From Thioclava sp. GXIMD2076 (GTDB lineage: Bacteria > Pseudomonadota > Alphaproteobacteria > Rhodobacterales > Rhodobacteraceae), in the NCBI RefSeq assembly GCF_037949795.1, contig NZ_CP149933.1:612001-676000 (forward strand): a stretch of DNA of 64,000 bases, read 5' to 3'. The stretch's first letter is position 1, and each line of letters starts with the position of its first letter. This document shows, in pieces, positions 16,629-25,787 of this stretch. The position numbers and the translations under genes are program-made. Below the pieces are notes generated by a model that saw nothing but the letters and a program-made list of their open reading frames with translations, was not told the origin of the DNA and did not search any database.

Positions 16629-16949
16629 ATGGCAGGCAAACGCGAGAAGCCGGAAGATATTGTAATGAAGCTGCGTCAGGTTGAGGTCTGTGCCAAGGTC
16701 AAGGCGCGAAACTGGCAGATGCGGTTCGCCAGATTGGCGGTGAGGCATGTGCCCGCCACTGGTTCGAGGGCCATGCCGAACCAACAAACCTACTACCGCT
16801 GGCGGCGTGAGTTTGGCGGGATGGACCGCGATCAGCTCAAGCGACTGAAGGAACTCGAGAAAGAGAATACGCGGCTCAGGCGCGCCGTGTCGGAGCTGAC
16901 ACTCAACAAGCTGATCCTGACGGAAGCCGCAAAGATGAGGGGCGTGTAG
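16629..16949 (+). CDS. IS3-family transposase OrfA, copy b
   Basis: The 106-residue product shares its N-terminus and leucine-zipper part with copy a, but residues about 22-50 (VCAKVKARNWQMRFARLAVR onwards) come from a compensated frameshift relative to copy a, damaging the HTH. The TAG stop at 16947-16949 is immediately followed by a perfect 11-bp stem with one-base loop (16950-16972), and the orfB frame continues in phase after it. Confidence 0.7.
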   Translation: MAGKREKPEDIVMKLRQVEVCAKVKARNWQMRFARLAVRHVPATGSRAMPNQQTYYRWRREFGGMDRDQLKRLKELEKENTRLRRAVSELTLNKLILTEAAKMRGV

Positions 16950-17850
16950 CAAACCCTCCAGTGGAGGGTTTGTAGCCCCGAACGCGAAGGCCTTCTAAGC
17001 CCTTCGCGCCGCCGCCAATGCATTGACCACGTTCGGCAGGAACTGGGTGTTTCCGAACGCCGCGCCTGCCGGGCGCTTGGGCAGCACCGGTCGACCCAAC
17101 GCAAGATCCCGCTCGGTCGTCAGGACGAAGCCCTGCTGTCCGCTGACATCATTGAACTGGCACGCCAATACGGGCGATATGGCTATCGCCAGATCACCGG
17201 CTTGCTGCACCAGGCGGGATGGTGTGTGAACCACAAGCGGGTCGAGCGGATTTGGCGGCGCGAAGGGCTTAAAGTCCCGCAAAAGCAGAAGAAACGTGGA
17301 CGGCTCTGGCTGGCGGATGGCTCTTGCGTCCGGCTGCGGGCGGAGCGTCCGAACCATGTCTGGTTCTATGATTTCGTCCAAGACAAGACTGCGGACGGGC
17401 GAGCCTACCGCATACTCAACATTGTCGATGAATTCACCTAGGGACGGTGCTTGTGATCCGCGTCAAACGCAAGCTCAACTCGGTCGACGTCATCGACGCG
17501 CTGACCGATCTGTTCATCCTTCGCGGTCCGCCCGGGTTTATCAGGTCAGATAACGGCCCCGAATTCATCGCGACCAAGCTGCGCAACTGGATCGACGCGG
17601 TCGGGACTAAAACGGCCTATATCGAGCCGGGGTCACCCTGGGAGAACGGCTACGTGGAGAGCTTCAATGCCAGGCTTCGTGACGAATTACTGGATGGGGA
17701 GGTGTTTTATTCGGCTCAAGAGAAGCCCAGATCCTGATCGAACGCTGGCGCCAGCATTACAACACGCTGCGCCCGCATAGCTCTTTGGGATATCGCCCAC
17801 CAGCACCCGAAAGTATCGTGCCCGTAGACCAAAGGCCCACGATGCACTAA
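16950..17850 (+). pseudogene. IS3-family transposase OrfB, copy b, broken
   Basis: The frame is open in phase with orfA from 16950 to 17438 (CIDHVRQELGVSERRACRAL, YGYRQITGLLHQAGWCVNHK, HVWFYDFVQDKTADGRAYRI), then hits TAG and a -1 shift at the same place as copies a and d. The catalytic block (SDNGPEFIATKLRNWIDAVG, PWENGYVESFNARLRDELLD) follows, and a further shift near 17722 precedes the C-terminus. Confidence 0.8.
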
Positions 17851-17884
17851 TTTTTAAACTGGACCACTCAAGTGGGGCAGACCA

Positions 17885-17984
17885 GAACAACGACAATATA
17901 TTCTACCTCATCGTATTATATTACGAGGATCTATTCAGGGTTTGGTCGGCAAAACCTAAGGGACTGCGCCTTTCGACGCTCGGC
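17885..17984. other. Short segment between two IS3 right ends
   Basis: About 100 AT-richer bases with no recognisable coding content separate the right end of copy b from an older IS3 right end. They are likely leftover element or target DNA. Confidence 0.35.
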
Positions 17985-18032
17985 CGACGATGCACCAATG
18001 TTCAAACCAGACCACTTGAGTAGGGCAGACCA
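17985..18032 (+). mobile_element. Right-end remnant of an older IS3 copy
   Basis: CGATGCACCAATGTTCAAAC and CCACTTGAGTAGGGCAGACC resemble the last bases of the IS3 elements in this window. With the left-end remnant at 16099 it brackets the nested insertions. Confidence 0.65.
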
Positions 18033-18127
18033 CTTGAACTCCCTCTGAAGGAGGCCATTAGCGCTCCGGGTTGACGGTTCTGCACTATATCAGCGGAATT
18101 CATCGTCAATTTTCGACCAAACCGCTG

Positions 18128-18170
18128 CAACCAAAATCAACCAAAACTATAAACGGCTATTTTGGTTGAC
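18128..18170. promoter_or_regulatory. Candidate GntR operator cluster upstream of amidase operon
   Basis: CAACCAAAA occurs at 18128 and again at 18138, and the inverted form TTTTGGTTGAC follows at 18160-18170. The same layout (two direct copies about 9-10 bp apart plus one inverted copy about 30 bp on) recurs at 23009-23049 upstream of the ABC importer operon. The likely binding protein is the GntR regulator encoded at 22126-22815; this is inferred. Confidence 0.65.
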
Positions 18171-18219
18171 CGCTATACAGGAAGTTGCAAGTTCTGGGAT
18201 GAACAGTCTGGAGATCACG

Positions 18220-19677
18220 ATGCCCGAAGTGCTGCGCCCCATATTTCCCGATGCGACCGAAATGGCGCGGCAGGTCCGCAATGGTGACGTCTCGCCAGAG
18301 ACGTTTGATCGGCGCGCCCGCCAGCGGCTAACGCAGGTTGACGGACAGCTGAATGCGATGGTCCATATGATCGACGCGCAGCCCAATCCCTCGGCCATCG
18401 GTCCTTTCGCCGGGGTGCCCCTGCCGCTGAAAAACATCGGGATCGCCGTCGAAGGCTCGCAGATGAGCCTCGGCTCTAAACTGTTCGAAACGATGGTCTG
18501 CACTGCCGATAATACTCTGGCGGCGCGTCTCAGGAAAGCCGGTTTCCTGTTTATGGGCCGGACCAACACCCCGGAACTGGCCCTATCTTTCACCTCTGAA
18601 TCCGCCCTGCATGGTCCCTGCCGTAACCCGTGGGATTTGGGCCGCACCGCAGGCGGGTCTTCGGGCGGGTCGGCCGCATTGGTGGCCGCGCGGGTCGTGC
18701 CTTTGGCGCAAAGCTCGGACGGGGCAGGCTCAACCCGCGTGCCTGCGGCCCATTGCGGCGTGTTCGGTTTCAAACCCAGCCGGATGCGCAATCCGGTGGG
18801 CCCGACCCATGCCGAAAGCGTAGCGGGCATGTCCACGCCGCACGCAATTTCGGTCTCGGTGCGCGACAATGCGCGGATGCTGGATGTCAGCCACGGCGCC
18901 GACATTGGCGACCCCTATGCTGCGCCCCCGATAAGCGAAAGCTTCGAGGCCGCTATGAACCGCCCCCTTGGTCGGTTGCGCATCGGGCTGCAAGTCACGC
19001 CGCCAGAAGGGCATCACTTTGACCCCGAATGCACTGCTGCAGCCCGCTATGCCGCAGATCTACTACGAGATCTTGGCCATGAGGTCGTCGAACTGACCCC
19101 GCACTATGACAATGCCGCGCTCAAACGGGCTTGGCGGGTCATTGGCGGGGTCTCCTGTGCGCAATCGGTCGATCAGGTCGCTCGGGCCAAAGGCATTGCT
19201 GATCCGGATGCGCTGCTTGAGCCGGTCAACGCCGAATGGATCGCCGAAGGCCGCAGGACCAGTGGCGTGGCCTACCTTGAGGCCGTGCAGGTCCTGCACC
19301 GGACCAGCCGCGATATGGGTGCCTATTTCCAGCAGGTGGATGCCTATCTCTCGCCGACAACCGCCCAGATCGCACCGCAGATCGGCTATCTTGCCGGCGC
19401 AGGGATGGGGCTTGATGCTTTCTATGACCGCTTCTGGGCCCATGCGCCGCTGACGGCGGTGTTCAACGCCTCGGGCTGTCCGGCGATGAATGTGCCGCTT
19501 TACTGGACCAAGGATAATCTGCCCGTCGGATGCCAGATCGGCGCGGCTTTTGGCGCAGACGGGCTTTTGTTCCAGATTGCGGCACAGCTGGAAAAGGCCG
19601 CGCCTTGGGCGCACCGCCTCCCGCCTATGGCCAAAGAGATGCTGAGCGGCGAAACCTTTGCCGAGGCTGCCAGATGA
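18220..19677 (+). CDS. Amidase signature family enzyme 1
   Basis: The start at 18220 (MPEVLRPIFP) is preferred because GGAG lies eight bases upstream; earlier in-frame starts at 18166 (TTG) and 18199 lack one and 18166 lies in the operator. The 485-residue protein has the amidase-signature triad context: Lys in GVPLPLKNIGIAVEG, the glycine/serine-rich AGGSSGGSAALVAARVV and the nucleophile region DGAGSTRVPAAHCG. It hydrolyses a C-N amide bond in the cytoplasm. It overlaps the next amidase gene by four bases, and both lie in the catabolic island, where one of them may deformylate N-formylmaleamate or remove a substrate amide. Confidence 0.9.
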   Translation: MPEVLRPIFPDATEMARQVRNGDVSPETFDRRARQRLTQVDGQLNAMVHMIDAQPNPSAIGPFAGVPLPLKNIGIAVEGSQMSLGSKLFETMVCTADNTLAARLRKAGFLFMGRTNTPELALSFTSESALHGPCRNPWDLGRTAGGSSGGSAALVAARVVPLAQSSDGAGSTRVPAAHCGVFGFKPSRMRNPVGPTHAESVAGMSTPHAISVSVRDNARMLDVSHGADIGDPYAAPPISESFEAAMNRPLGRLRIGLQVTPPEGHHFDPECTAAARYAADLLRDLGHEVVELTPHYDNAALKRAWRVIGGVSCAQSVDQVARAKGIADPDALLEPVNAEWIAEGRRTSGVAYLEAVQVLHRTSRDMGAYFQQVDAYLSPTTAQIAPQIGYLAGAGMGLDAFYDRFWAHAPLTAVFNASGCPAMNVPLYWTKDNLPVGCQIGAAFGADGLLFQIAAQLEKAAPWAHRLPPMAKEMLSGETFAEAAR

Positions 19678-20996
19678 CACCTCCCCCCCTACGGAGCATC
19701 GACCCGCAATGGATGACGGCGACCCAGATCTCGCACGCCGTCCAGTCAGGCGCAATAACCGCCCGCGCAGTGACCGAGGTCTTTCTGGATCGCGCCAGTC
19801 AGATGGAGCCGGAAATTGCAGCCTTTGCCCATCTGGCGCCCGAGGTTGCGCGCGCCGCCGCCGACCGTATCGATGCACAGCCGCACAAAGGCCCCTTGGC
19901 CGGGGTCCCCTTGGGGATCAAGGATGTCTTTGACACCGCCGATATCCCCACGGCCTATGGGTCCGCCGCTTATGCAGGTCACCAACCCCGCGCCGATGCC
20001 TCTGCCGTCCATCTTGCGCGGCGCGCGGGCGCGGTTGCCTTGGGCAAGACCGTGACAACCGAATTTGCCACCATGTCGCCCGGTCCGACGCGTAACCCGC
20101 ATCATCTGGCCCATACGCCCGGCGGGTCATCCTCGGGCTCTGCGGCAGCACTAGCGGCAGGCAGTTGCCTTTTGGCCTTTGGCACCCAGACCTCGGGATC
20201 GACGATCCGCCCTGCTGCCTATTGCGGGGTGGTGGGCGTCAAGCTTGGGCCACGCAGGATCGACCGCACAGGCGTCAAACCCTTGGCGGAAAGCCTCGAT
20301 GTTGTGGGAATAATGGCGCGCAATACATCTGATGCCGCGCTATTTGCCGCCACCTGTGCCCGCAGGCCGGATTGGCTGATCCCCATCGACAATCGCGTGC
20401 GATATGCGCTTTTCCTACCCGATCAGCCGAGAGAAACGATCTGTGACCGCTATGCGGCGGCACTGGAAGACACGGCCTCTACCCTTGGGGCTGTCCCTCA
20501 CAAACAGCCCGGCTGGTGGGCGGATCTCGGGGCCGCGCAGGAGGCGGTATTCGCTTGGGAAGCCTCTGCCGCTTTGGCCTATGAGCGCGACCGCCTGAGC
20601 GACCAGCTCACCCCGATCACCCGCGATTTTACCGCCCGTCATCAGAAGATCGCCAATGCACAGGCCTATCAGGACGGCCTAATACGGCGCGATCAGGCAC
20701 TAGAGGATCTCGAGGCGCTATTTGGCACTGCCGATCTGTTGCTCACGCCTTCAGCCCCCTCTGCCGCCCCCGAAGGGATAAGGTCCACAGGCCCTGCCGA
20801 TTACAATATCCGCTGGACGCTCCTCGGGCTGCCAAGCCTCAGCCTGCCCATAGGCTTTGACCGGAACGGGTTACCCTTCGGCATGCAACTGGTGGCGCGC
20901 CCCGGACAGGACCACCTGCTGTTACAAGCAGCGATCCGTATTGAGACAGAGCTGACGGCAAAGGGCCTGCGCCCTGCTCTCGCCCTGCAAAGCTGA
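19674..20996 (+). CDS. Amidase signature family enzyme 2
   Basis: It starts within an ATGA overlap with the first amidase. The 440-residue protein has the conserved Lys in AGVPLGIKDVFDTAD, the signature TPGGSSSGSAAALAAGSCLL and the nucleophile loop QTSGSTIRPAAYCG. The two amidases are clearly different proteins and not a recent duplication, so they probably act on different substrates or as successive steps. A TTG-initiated AbrB-type permease gene follows 14 bases downstream. Confidence 0.9.
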   Translation: MTPPPLRSIDPQWMTATQISHAVQSGAITARAVTEVFLDRASQMEPEIAAFAHLAPEVARAAADRIDAQPHKGPLAGVPLGIKDVFDTADIPTAYGSAAYAGHQPRADASAVHLARRAGAVALGKTVTTEFATMSPGPTRNPHHLAHTPGGSSSGSAAALAAGSCLLAFGTQTSGSTIRPAAYCGVVGVKLGPRRIDRTGVKPLAESLDVVGIMARNTSDAALFAATCARRPDWLIPIDNRVRYALFLPDQPRETICDRYAAALEDTASTLGAVPHKQPGWWADLGAAQEAVFAWEASAALAYERDRLSDQLTPITRDFTARHQKIANAQAYQDGLIRRDQALEDLEALFGTADLLLTPSAPSAAPEGIRSTGPADYNIRWTLLGLPSLSLPIGFDRNGLPFGMQLVARPGQDHLLLQAAIRIETELTAKGLRPALALQS

Positions 20997-21010
20997 AGCG
21001 AGACCCTGAT

Positions 21011-22123
21011 TTGAGACCTGTTCTTCGCGATTTCACCGATGCTCCAAAGGCCCTGCGTCATCTGGCACTGCTGCTCGTCTTCGGGGCGCTCGCTGTGGGA
21101 GGACTGGCATGGGCAAAGTTTCCGGCGGCCTTACTACTGGGGCCTGTCTTGGTTGCGACGATGCTTGGCCTCAGAGGCACCCCTTTACGCGTGCCGAATA
21201 GCTGGCACGAGATAGCGCAAGGCGTGGCGGGATGCATGATTGCGCATTACCTGACGCCCGAGATCCTTATGCGCGCGGTGTCGCTCTGGCCGTTTGTCGC
21301 GCTTTTCGCTGCGATGACATTGGTTCTGGCCTGCCTGGTCGGGCTGGTATTGGGACTATGCACCAAGGTTGGTAAAGAAGAGGCAATCTGGGGTTTCCTG
21401 CCCGGCATGGCAGGGGCGGTCATCGCCATGAGTTCGGAGCGCGGGCTCGACAGCCGGATCGTGGCCTTTATCCAGATCATCCGGCTTATGACTGTCATTC
21501 TTGTGATGTCCATCGTGTCGCGTCTGCTTATTGACGACACAAGCGGCATAGCAGCCGCGACCAATGGCGCGGCCCATTATGGCGTATTGCTGACGCTCTT
21601 TCTGGCTACGACTGGGCCGCTTGCGGCGCGATATGCGCCCATTCCTGCGGCAGCGACCATGGTGCCACTGGTCCTCGCCTCTATCTTGCAAGGGGGCGGC
21701 TGGGTCGATCTGGCACTCCCCCCTTGGCTGCTGATCGGAGCATATTTTCTGCTGGGCACACAGGTGGGGCTGCGCTTTTCACCCGATACGCTGCGCACCG
21801 CCGTTAAGATTTTCTGGCCCGTCGCGCTGTTTTCCTTCGGGCTTATGGGGCTTTGTGCGGTATCGGGCATAATCCTTGCCCGCATTGCCGGAGAAACCGT
21901 TCTTACCGGCATTCTGGCGACCGTGCCGGGATCGATCGAAACCATCGCCATTATCGCGGTCAATGCCAATGCAAACCTGTCTTTCATCATGACGATGCAG
22001 GTGGTGCGCCTTTTTGCGGTCGTACTGGCGGGGCCGCCATTGGCGCGGGCGCTGAGCCTGAGCATCCGGCAAGGGCTGCGCCGCTCCAACGCGCCCCCAC
22101 AAGACAGCCCGCCTGCGGAATAA
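21011..22123 (+). CDS. AbrB-family membrane permease
   Basis: The frame begins with TTG at 21011 and no ATG is found before the first helix. The 370-residue protein has about ten membrane segments in two repeats, beginning HLALLLVFGALAVGGLAWAK, with the AbrB hallmark GFLPGMAGAVIAMSSERGLD in the first half and TVPGSIETIAIIAVNANANL in the second. This family is annotated AbrB (PF05145), with a transport role that is not well established. Its location after two amidases suggests movement of a substrate or product such as an acid released by amide hydrolysis. It converges with the gntR gene, with two bases between the stops. Confidence 0.8.
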   Translation: MRPVLRDFTDAPKALRHLALLLVFGALAVGGLAWAKFPAALLLGPVLVATMLGLRGTPLRVPNSWHEIAQGVAGCMIAHYLTPEILMRAVSLWPFVALFAAMTLVLACLVGLVLGLCTKVGKEEAIWGFLPGMAGAVIAMSSERGLDSRIVAFIQIIRLMTVILVMSIVSRLLIDDTSGIAAATNGAAHYGVLLTLFLATTGPLAARYAPIPAAATMVPLVLASILQGGGWVDLALPPWLLIGAYFLLGTQVGLRFSPDTLRTAVKIFWPVALFSFGLMGLCAVSGIILARIAGETVLTGILATVPGSIETIAIIAVNANANLSFIMTMQVVRLFAVVLAGPPLARALSLSIRQGLRRSNAPPQDSPPAE

Positions 22124-22125
22124 AG

Positions 22126-22815
22126 CTAGCGCGTCAGTCCGGCCCCGATCATCAGCTGATGGATCGAGGCCAGATGACGGCGCATACCGCGTTCGGCCGT
22201 ATCCGGATCGCGCCCCGCGATGGCAGCAATGATGGCCCGATGTTCATCGGTGTCGCTATTGGGCCGCAAGTTATGCCCCGAAGCCGCACTCATCCGCACC
22301 TCGCCCTCGATCTGGCGCAGCATATCGTACAGCTCATGCGCCAGCGCATTGCCCGAGGCCTGCGCAATCAGCCGATGAAGATCCCCCGCGCGGTCCTTAC
22401 CGCCCTTGTCGATCTGGTCGGCGATCTTCTTCATCTCGAGGATCATATTCGGCGTCGCCCGCAGCGCGGCCAGACGTGCCAGCGTCGGCTCGATCATCAT
22501 CCGCAGCTCGATCACCTCGATCGGGTTGGTGTTGCGCACGATATCCTTGGCCCCCGCCCGACGGGGTTTGCGTGGGTTGCGCGGACGCGGTTGCGGCGCA
22601 TCGCCTGTATCACGCAGAAAACCCAGAGCAATCCGAAGTTGATGACGCTTGACGCCCAGTTGCTCAGCCAGTTTCCGTTCTGCCGGGAGCCGGCCTGCTT
22701 GGGCCAGCACCTCGCGGATTTGGGCCATAAGCTCCACTTGCGAGGGCGTCGGCTCGGCGCCTGCGGCGGCCTGCGTATCATCCCATTGCCCGCTTTGATG
22801 TTCGTCCTCGTCCAT
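22126..22815 (-). CDS. GntR-family (FadR/FCD subgroup) regulator of the catabolic island
   Basis: The 229-residue protein has an N-terminal winged helix (RLPAERKLAEQLGVKRHQLR within residues about 25-75) and a C-terminal FCD domain with the metal-contacting pattern in DLHRLIAQASGNALAHELYD and DEHRAIIAAIAGRDPDTAER. Its own upstream region has a perfect ATCAACCA-7-TGGTTGAT palindrome, and the same half-site recurs before the three other operons of the island. It is therefore the likely common regulator, probably a repressor released by the substrate or an intermediate. Confidence 0.88.
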   Translation of the reverse strand: MDEDEHQSGQWDDTQAAAGAEPTPSQVELMAQIREVLAQAGRLPAERKLAEQLGVKRHQLRIALGFLRDTGDAPQPRPRNPRKPRRAGAKDIVRNTNPIEVIELRMMIEPTLARLAALRATPNMILEMKKIADQIDKGGKDRAGDLHRLIAQASGNALAHELYDMLRQIEGEVRMSAASGHNLRPNSDTDEHRAIIAAIAGRDPDTAERGMRRHLASIHQLMIGAGLTR

Positions 22816-22867
22816 CGCTACCTCGTCCCCCTAAGTTGGTCGATCCTACCATTTAAGACCAAGATTC

Positions 22868-22890
22868 ATCAACCAGCATAGATGGTTGAT
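22868..22890. promoter_or_regulatory. Perfect palindrome ATCAACCA-N7-TGGTTGAT upstream of gntR
   Basis: An 8-bp perfect inverted repeat with seven-base spacer lies 53 bases upstream of the gntR start. It is the most symmetrical member of the motif family in this island and is the probable autoregulatory operator. Confidence 0.65.
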
Positions 22891-23008
22891 CGGCGTTCAA
22901 GAGGAATTAGGCATCAACCGCTCGACAAAATCGGCAATCTTTCAAAATTGCCCGCGTTTTCGGCGGAGCGTGGCGGAAGACAGATGAAAACTTCACCTAT
23001 GATAGAGC

Positions 23009-23049
23009 CAACCAAATCAACCAAAAATAAAATATATCTATTGGTTGAC
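23009..23049. promoter_or_regulatory. Candidate GntR operator cluster upstream of the ABC importer operon
   Basis: CAACCAAA at 23009, ATCAACCAAAA at 23016-23026, and the inverted ATTGGTTGAC at 23040-23049 lie 133-173 bases upstream of the binding-protein start. The arrangement is nearly the same as at 18128-18170. Confidence 0.65.
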
Positions 23050-23181
23050 AAATGAACGCGCCCAAAATCTTCATAGGTCATGACCCGAACTTCCGTGGTC
23101 GACCGCCCTTTTCATCCGGCACAGAAGGCAGAAACTGCCCATGCCAACGACATATCTCATCAACAGGGAATTACACGCACC

Positions 23182-24216
23182 ATGATCCCCCGCAGAGTGT
23201 TTCTCACCGCTGGCAGCTTCGCTTTCGTAAGCCTTCTTCCGCTCGCCGGCTGGGCCGAAGATATCAAGACCATCGCGATCGTGACCCCCGAACAGGGCAC
23301 CGATTTCGGCTGGAACCAGCAAGGCGTCGAGGGCCTGCAAGCCGCCGCCGAGGCCGCAGGCATCGAGCCGATCGTGGCGCAGGGTCTGGGCTACGGCAAT
23401 ATCCGTCCCACATTGCGCGAACTGGCCGATGACGGTGCGCAGCTGATCGTGGCGCATGCCTCAGGCTATAGCACCGAGGCCGTCGAGGTCGCCAAAGAGA
23501 TGAAGGTGATGGTCGCCGCCGCGAATATCCAGTCCGAGCCGCCCTATGTCGCCAATTACACGCTAATGGCCGAAAAAGGCGCCTTCCTTGCCGGGGTTCT
23601 GGCCGCCAAGACCACGAAAACCGGCAAGATCGGCATCGTGGTCTCGTCGGAAAGCCCGAACTGGAACGCGCAATCGGCAGGCTTTGCGCAGGGCGTGCGC
23701 TATGTCTCGAAGGATATCGAGCTGCGTTATGCGATCATCGGCCCTGCCGCCTATGCCGATGTGGCGGGTGCACGCCGCGTGACGGAAAGCGTCATCGCCT
23801 CAGGCGCCGATATCATCTTCGGTCAGGGCAATGGCTCGTCTTTCGGGATGATCCAGGCAGTCGAGACGACCACTGCCCCCGGCTCCGACAAGACATGGTT
23901 CATCGATGTGATCGGCGACAAGACCTCGCTCGACAAGGGCAATCTCCTCTCGTCTGTCATCTGGGACATGTCCCCGATCTTCGGCGATATGATCAAGGAT
24001 GCGAATGACGGGAATTTTGGCAAGAGCTCCTACGCGCTCCGCCTTGAAGACAACTCGCAGCGCCTGATGAAAACCTCCCATATCCCCGATGATGTATGGG
24101 CCCAAATCGAGGCGGTGAAGGCGAAGATCATCGACGGCTCCGTGAAGGTCGATCTGGTAACCGATCCAGAGGCAACCAAAGCTCTGATGAGCTCCACGCT
24201 CAGCGCTGCAAACTGA
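23182..24216 (+). CDS. BMP-family ABC transporter substrate-binding protein
   Basis: The start at 23182 gives a signal peptide (MIPRRVFLTAGSFAFVSLLP, cleavage after GWA near residue 26). The 344-residue product is a PnrA/BmpA-type periplasmic-binding protein, with EQGTDFGWNQQGVEGLQAAA, TKTGKIGIVVSSESPNWNAQ and DIIFGQGNGSSFGMIQAVET. BMP proteins usually bind purine or other nucleosides, so a nitrogen heterocycle is a reasonable ligand here. The next gene starts in a TGATG overlap with its stop. The operator cluster lies upstream. Confidence 0.9.
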   Translation: MIPRRVFLTAGSFAFVSLLPLAGWAEDIKTIAIVTPEQGTDFGWNQQGVEGLQAAAEAAGIEPIVAQGLGYGNIRPTLRELADDGAQLIVAHASGYSTEAVEVAKEMKVMVAAANIQSEPPYVANYTLMAEKGAFLAGVLAAKTTKTGKIGIVVSSESPNWNAQSAGFAQGVRYVSKDIELRYAIIGPAAYADVAGARRVTESVIASGADIIFGQGNGSSFGMIQAVETTTAPGSDKTWFIDVIGDKTSLDKGNLLSSVIWDMSPIFGDMIKDANDGNFGKSSYALRLEDNSQRLMKTSHIPDDVWAQIEAVKAKIIDGSVKVDLVTDPEATKALMSSTLSAAN

Positions 24217-25787
24217 TGGATGGCGTGCCGATCATCGCGCTCGAGGCTGTAACAAAGCGCTTTCCGGGCGTGGTCGCCAATGACCGTGTCAGTTTGGGTT
24301 TTTCGAAGGGCGAGGTCCATGCCCTGCTGGGCGAGAACGGGGCGGGAAAATCCACCCTGATCTCGATGCTGGCAGGCGTGCAGCGTCCTGATGCCGGGCA
24401 GATCCTGCTGGATGGCACCCCCATCCGGCTGAGATCGCCCCGTCATGCGCTCGAGTTGGGGATCGGCACCGTCTATCAGCACCGGATGCTGGTTCCGACA
24501 CTTACCGTTGCCGAGAACCTGCTTCTGGGTAGCCCGTGGTGGCAGCGCCCGAACCGCGCGGCCATCAGGGAACGTTTCACCCGTGATGCGGCGGCCTTCG
24601 GCATTACCGTCGATCTTGATGCGTTGGTGGGTGATCTGTCGCTGGGCGAGCAGCAGCAGGTGGAGATCATCCGCGCCCTCTGGCGCGGCGGGCGGCTCTT
24701 GGTGCTGGATGAGCCCACCGCCATGCTCTCGCCGCAAGGCGTGCGCGAGCTTGGCCAGATGATGCGGCGCATGGCCGAGCAGGGTGTCTCGATCATCTTC
24801 ATCACCCATCACCTGAACGAGGCGCTCGATTATGGCGATCGGGTCTCGGTCCTGCGCGGCGGGCGCTGTGTGGGCGGCATCAGCGCACAGGATTTCCGCA
24901 CGCAACCCCGTGCGGAACTGATGGAACAGATCGTACAACTGATGTTCGGCAATACGGTAGCCAAGGGCTCGCCGCCCCTGCGTCGCCCTGCAGCGACGGG
25001 CGAGACCCAGCGCCGGATGCTGGAGGTCCTGCATCTGTCCGGCGAGGGATTCGAGGATGTCAGCTTCGATGTGCGCGCGGGCGAGATCTTCGGGATCGCG
25101 GGCGTTGATGGCAATGGCCAGACGCCCTTGGCCCGTGCGATTGCGGGGCAGGACTTGGCCCGTTCGGGCGAGATAACACTGGACGGTTTCGCATTGCGGG
25201 CAAAAACCGTGCGCGAACGTCACCATGCGGGGCTGCGCTACGCCACCGATGACCGCAATGGCGAGGGCACCGTGCCCACGCTGCCGATCACGTTCAACCT
25301 CCTGCTGAAGGATATCGGGCAGCAGCCCTTCTGGCGTCGCGGTATCGCCGATATGAAAGCCATCGACGCGCATGGCCGCGTGCGCATGACCGAATTCGAC
25401 ATCCGCGCACCCTCCGGCCAGACCCCGATCGGCAAGCTCTCGGGCGGCAATATCCAGAAGGCGCTGCTGGCGCGCGAACTCGAGGGCGCCCCCAAGGCAA
25501 TCATCTATAACAAACCTACCCACGGGCTGGACCTGCGCAATATCGAGGCCACCCGTGCCCGCATCCGCGACACCGCCCAGAACGGGCTGGCCACCGTTCT
25601 GGTCTCGACCGACCTATCGGAGATTATCGCGCTATCGGACCGGATTGGCGTGATGTCGCGCGGGCGGCTGGTGGGCATCATCCGCAATGGCCCCGAGGCT
25701 GATCCCGAAAGCATACGCGCCGCTGTGGGCCGCCTGATGGCGGGTATCGGCGATGAGACCCAGCGAGTTCCGGAGACGGCAGCATGA
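24216..25787 (+). CDS. ABC importer ATP-binding protein with two ATPase domains
   Basis: The 523-residue product has two nucleotide-binding domains, as in RbsA/NupA. The first has Walker A GENGAGKST at residues 39-47, signature LSLGEQQQVEI and Walker B LLVLDEPTAML. The second has a degenerate Walker A (GVDGNGQTPLAR) but retains the signature KLSGGNIQKALLARE; its Walker B position reads AIIYNKPTHGLDL, with Asn and Lys in place of the usual Asp-Glu. It energises uptake through the two permeases encoded immediately downstream. Confidence 0.92.
   Translation: MDGVPIIALEAVTKRFPGVVANDRVSLGFSKGEVHALLGENGAGKSTLISMLAGVQRPDAGQILLDGTPIRLRSPRHALELGIGTVYQHRMLVPTLTVAENLLLGSPWWQRPNRAAIRERFTRDAAAFGITVDLDALVGDLSLGEQQQVEIIRALWRGGRLLVLDEPTAMLSPQGVRELGQMMRRMAEQGVSIIFITHHLNEALDYGDRVSVLRGGRCVGGISAQDFRTQPRAELMEQIVQLMFGNTVAKGSPPLRRPAATGETQRRMLEVLHLSGEGFEDVSFDVRAGEIFGIAGVDGNGQTPLARAIAGQDLARSGEITLDGFALRAKTVRERHHAGLRYATDDRNGEGTVPTLPITFNLLLKDIGQQPFWRRGIADMKAIDAHGRVRMTEFDIRAPSGQTPIGKLSGGNIQKALLARELEGAPKAIIYNKPTHGLDLRNIEATRARIRDTAQNGLATVLVSTDLSEIIALSDRIGVMSRGRLVGIIRNGPEADPESIRAAVGRLMAGIGDETQRVPETAA

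Larger units (their letters stand above)
16561..17884 (+). mobile_element. IS3-family element, copy b
   Basis: Ends match copy a: TGGTCTTGCC at 16561 and an inverted end finishing AGACCA at 17884. Its orfA protein is identical in sequence to that of the inverted copy d at 36252-37577, so these two moved or recombined recently. It interrupts an unrelated IS3 fragment on its left. No target duplication is evident (TGTT on the left, GAAC on the right). Confidence 0.85.

Noticed and set aside
16950..16972. Perfect hairpin after orfA of IS3 copies as a transcription terminator
   Set aside because: A one-base loop is unsuited and no T-run follows, and it lies inside the transposase coding region. 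Kept as a recoding or structural question instead.
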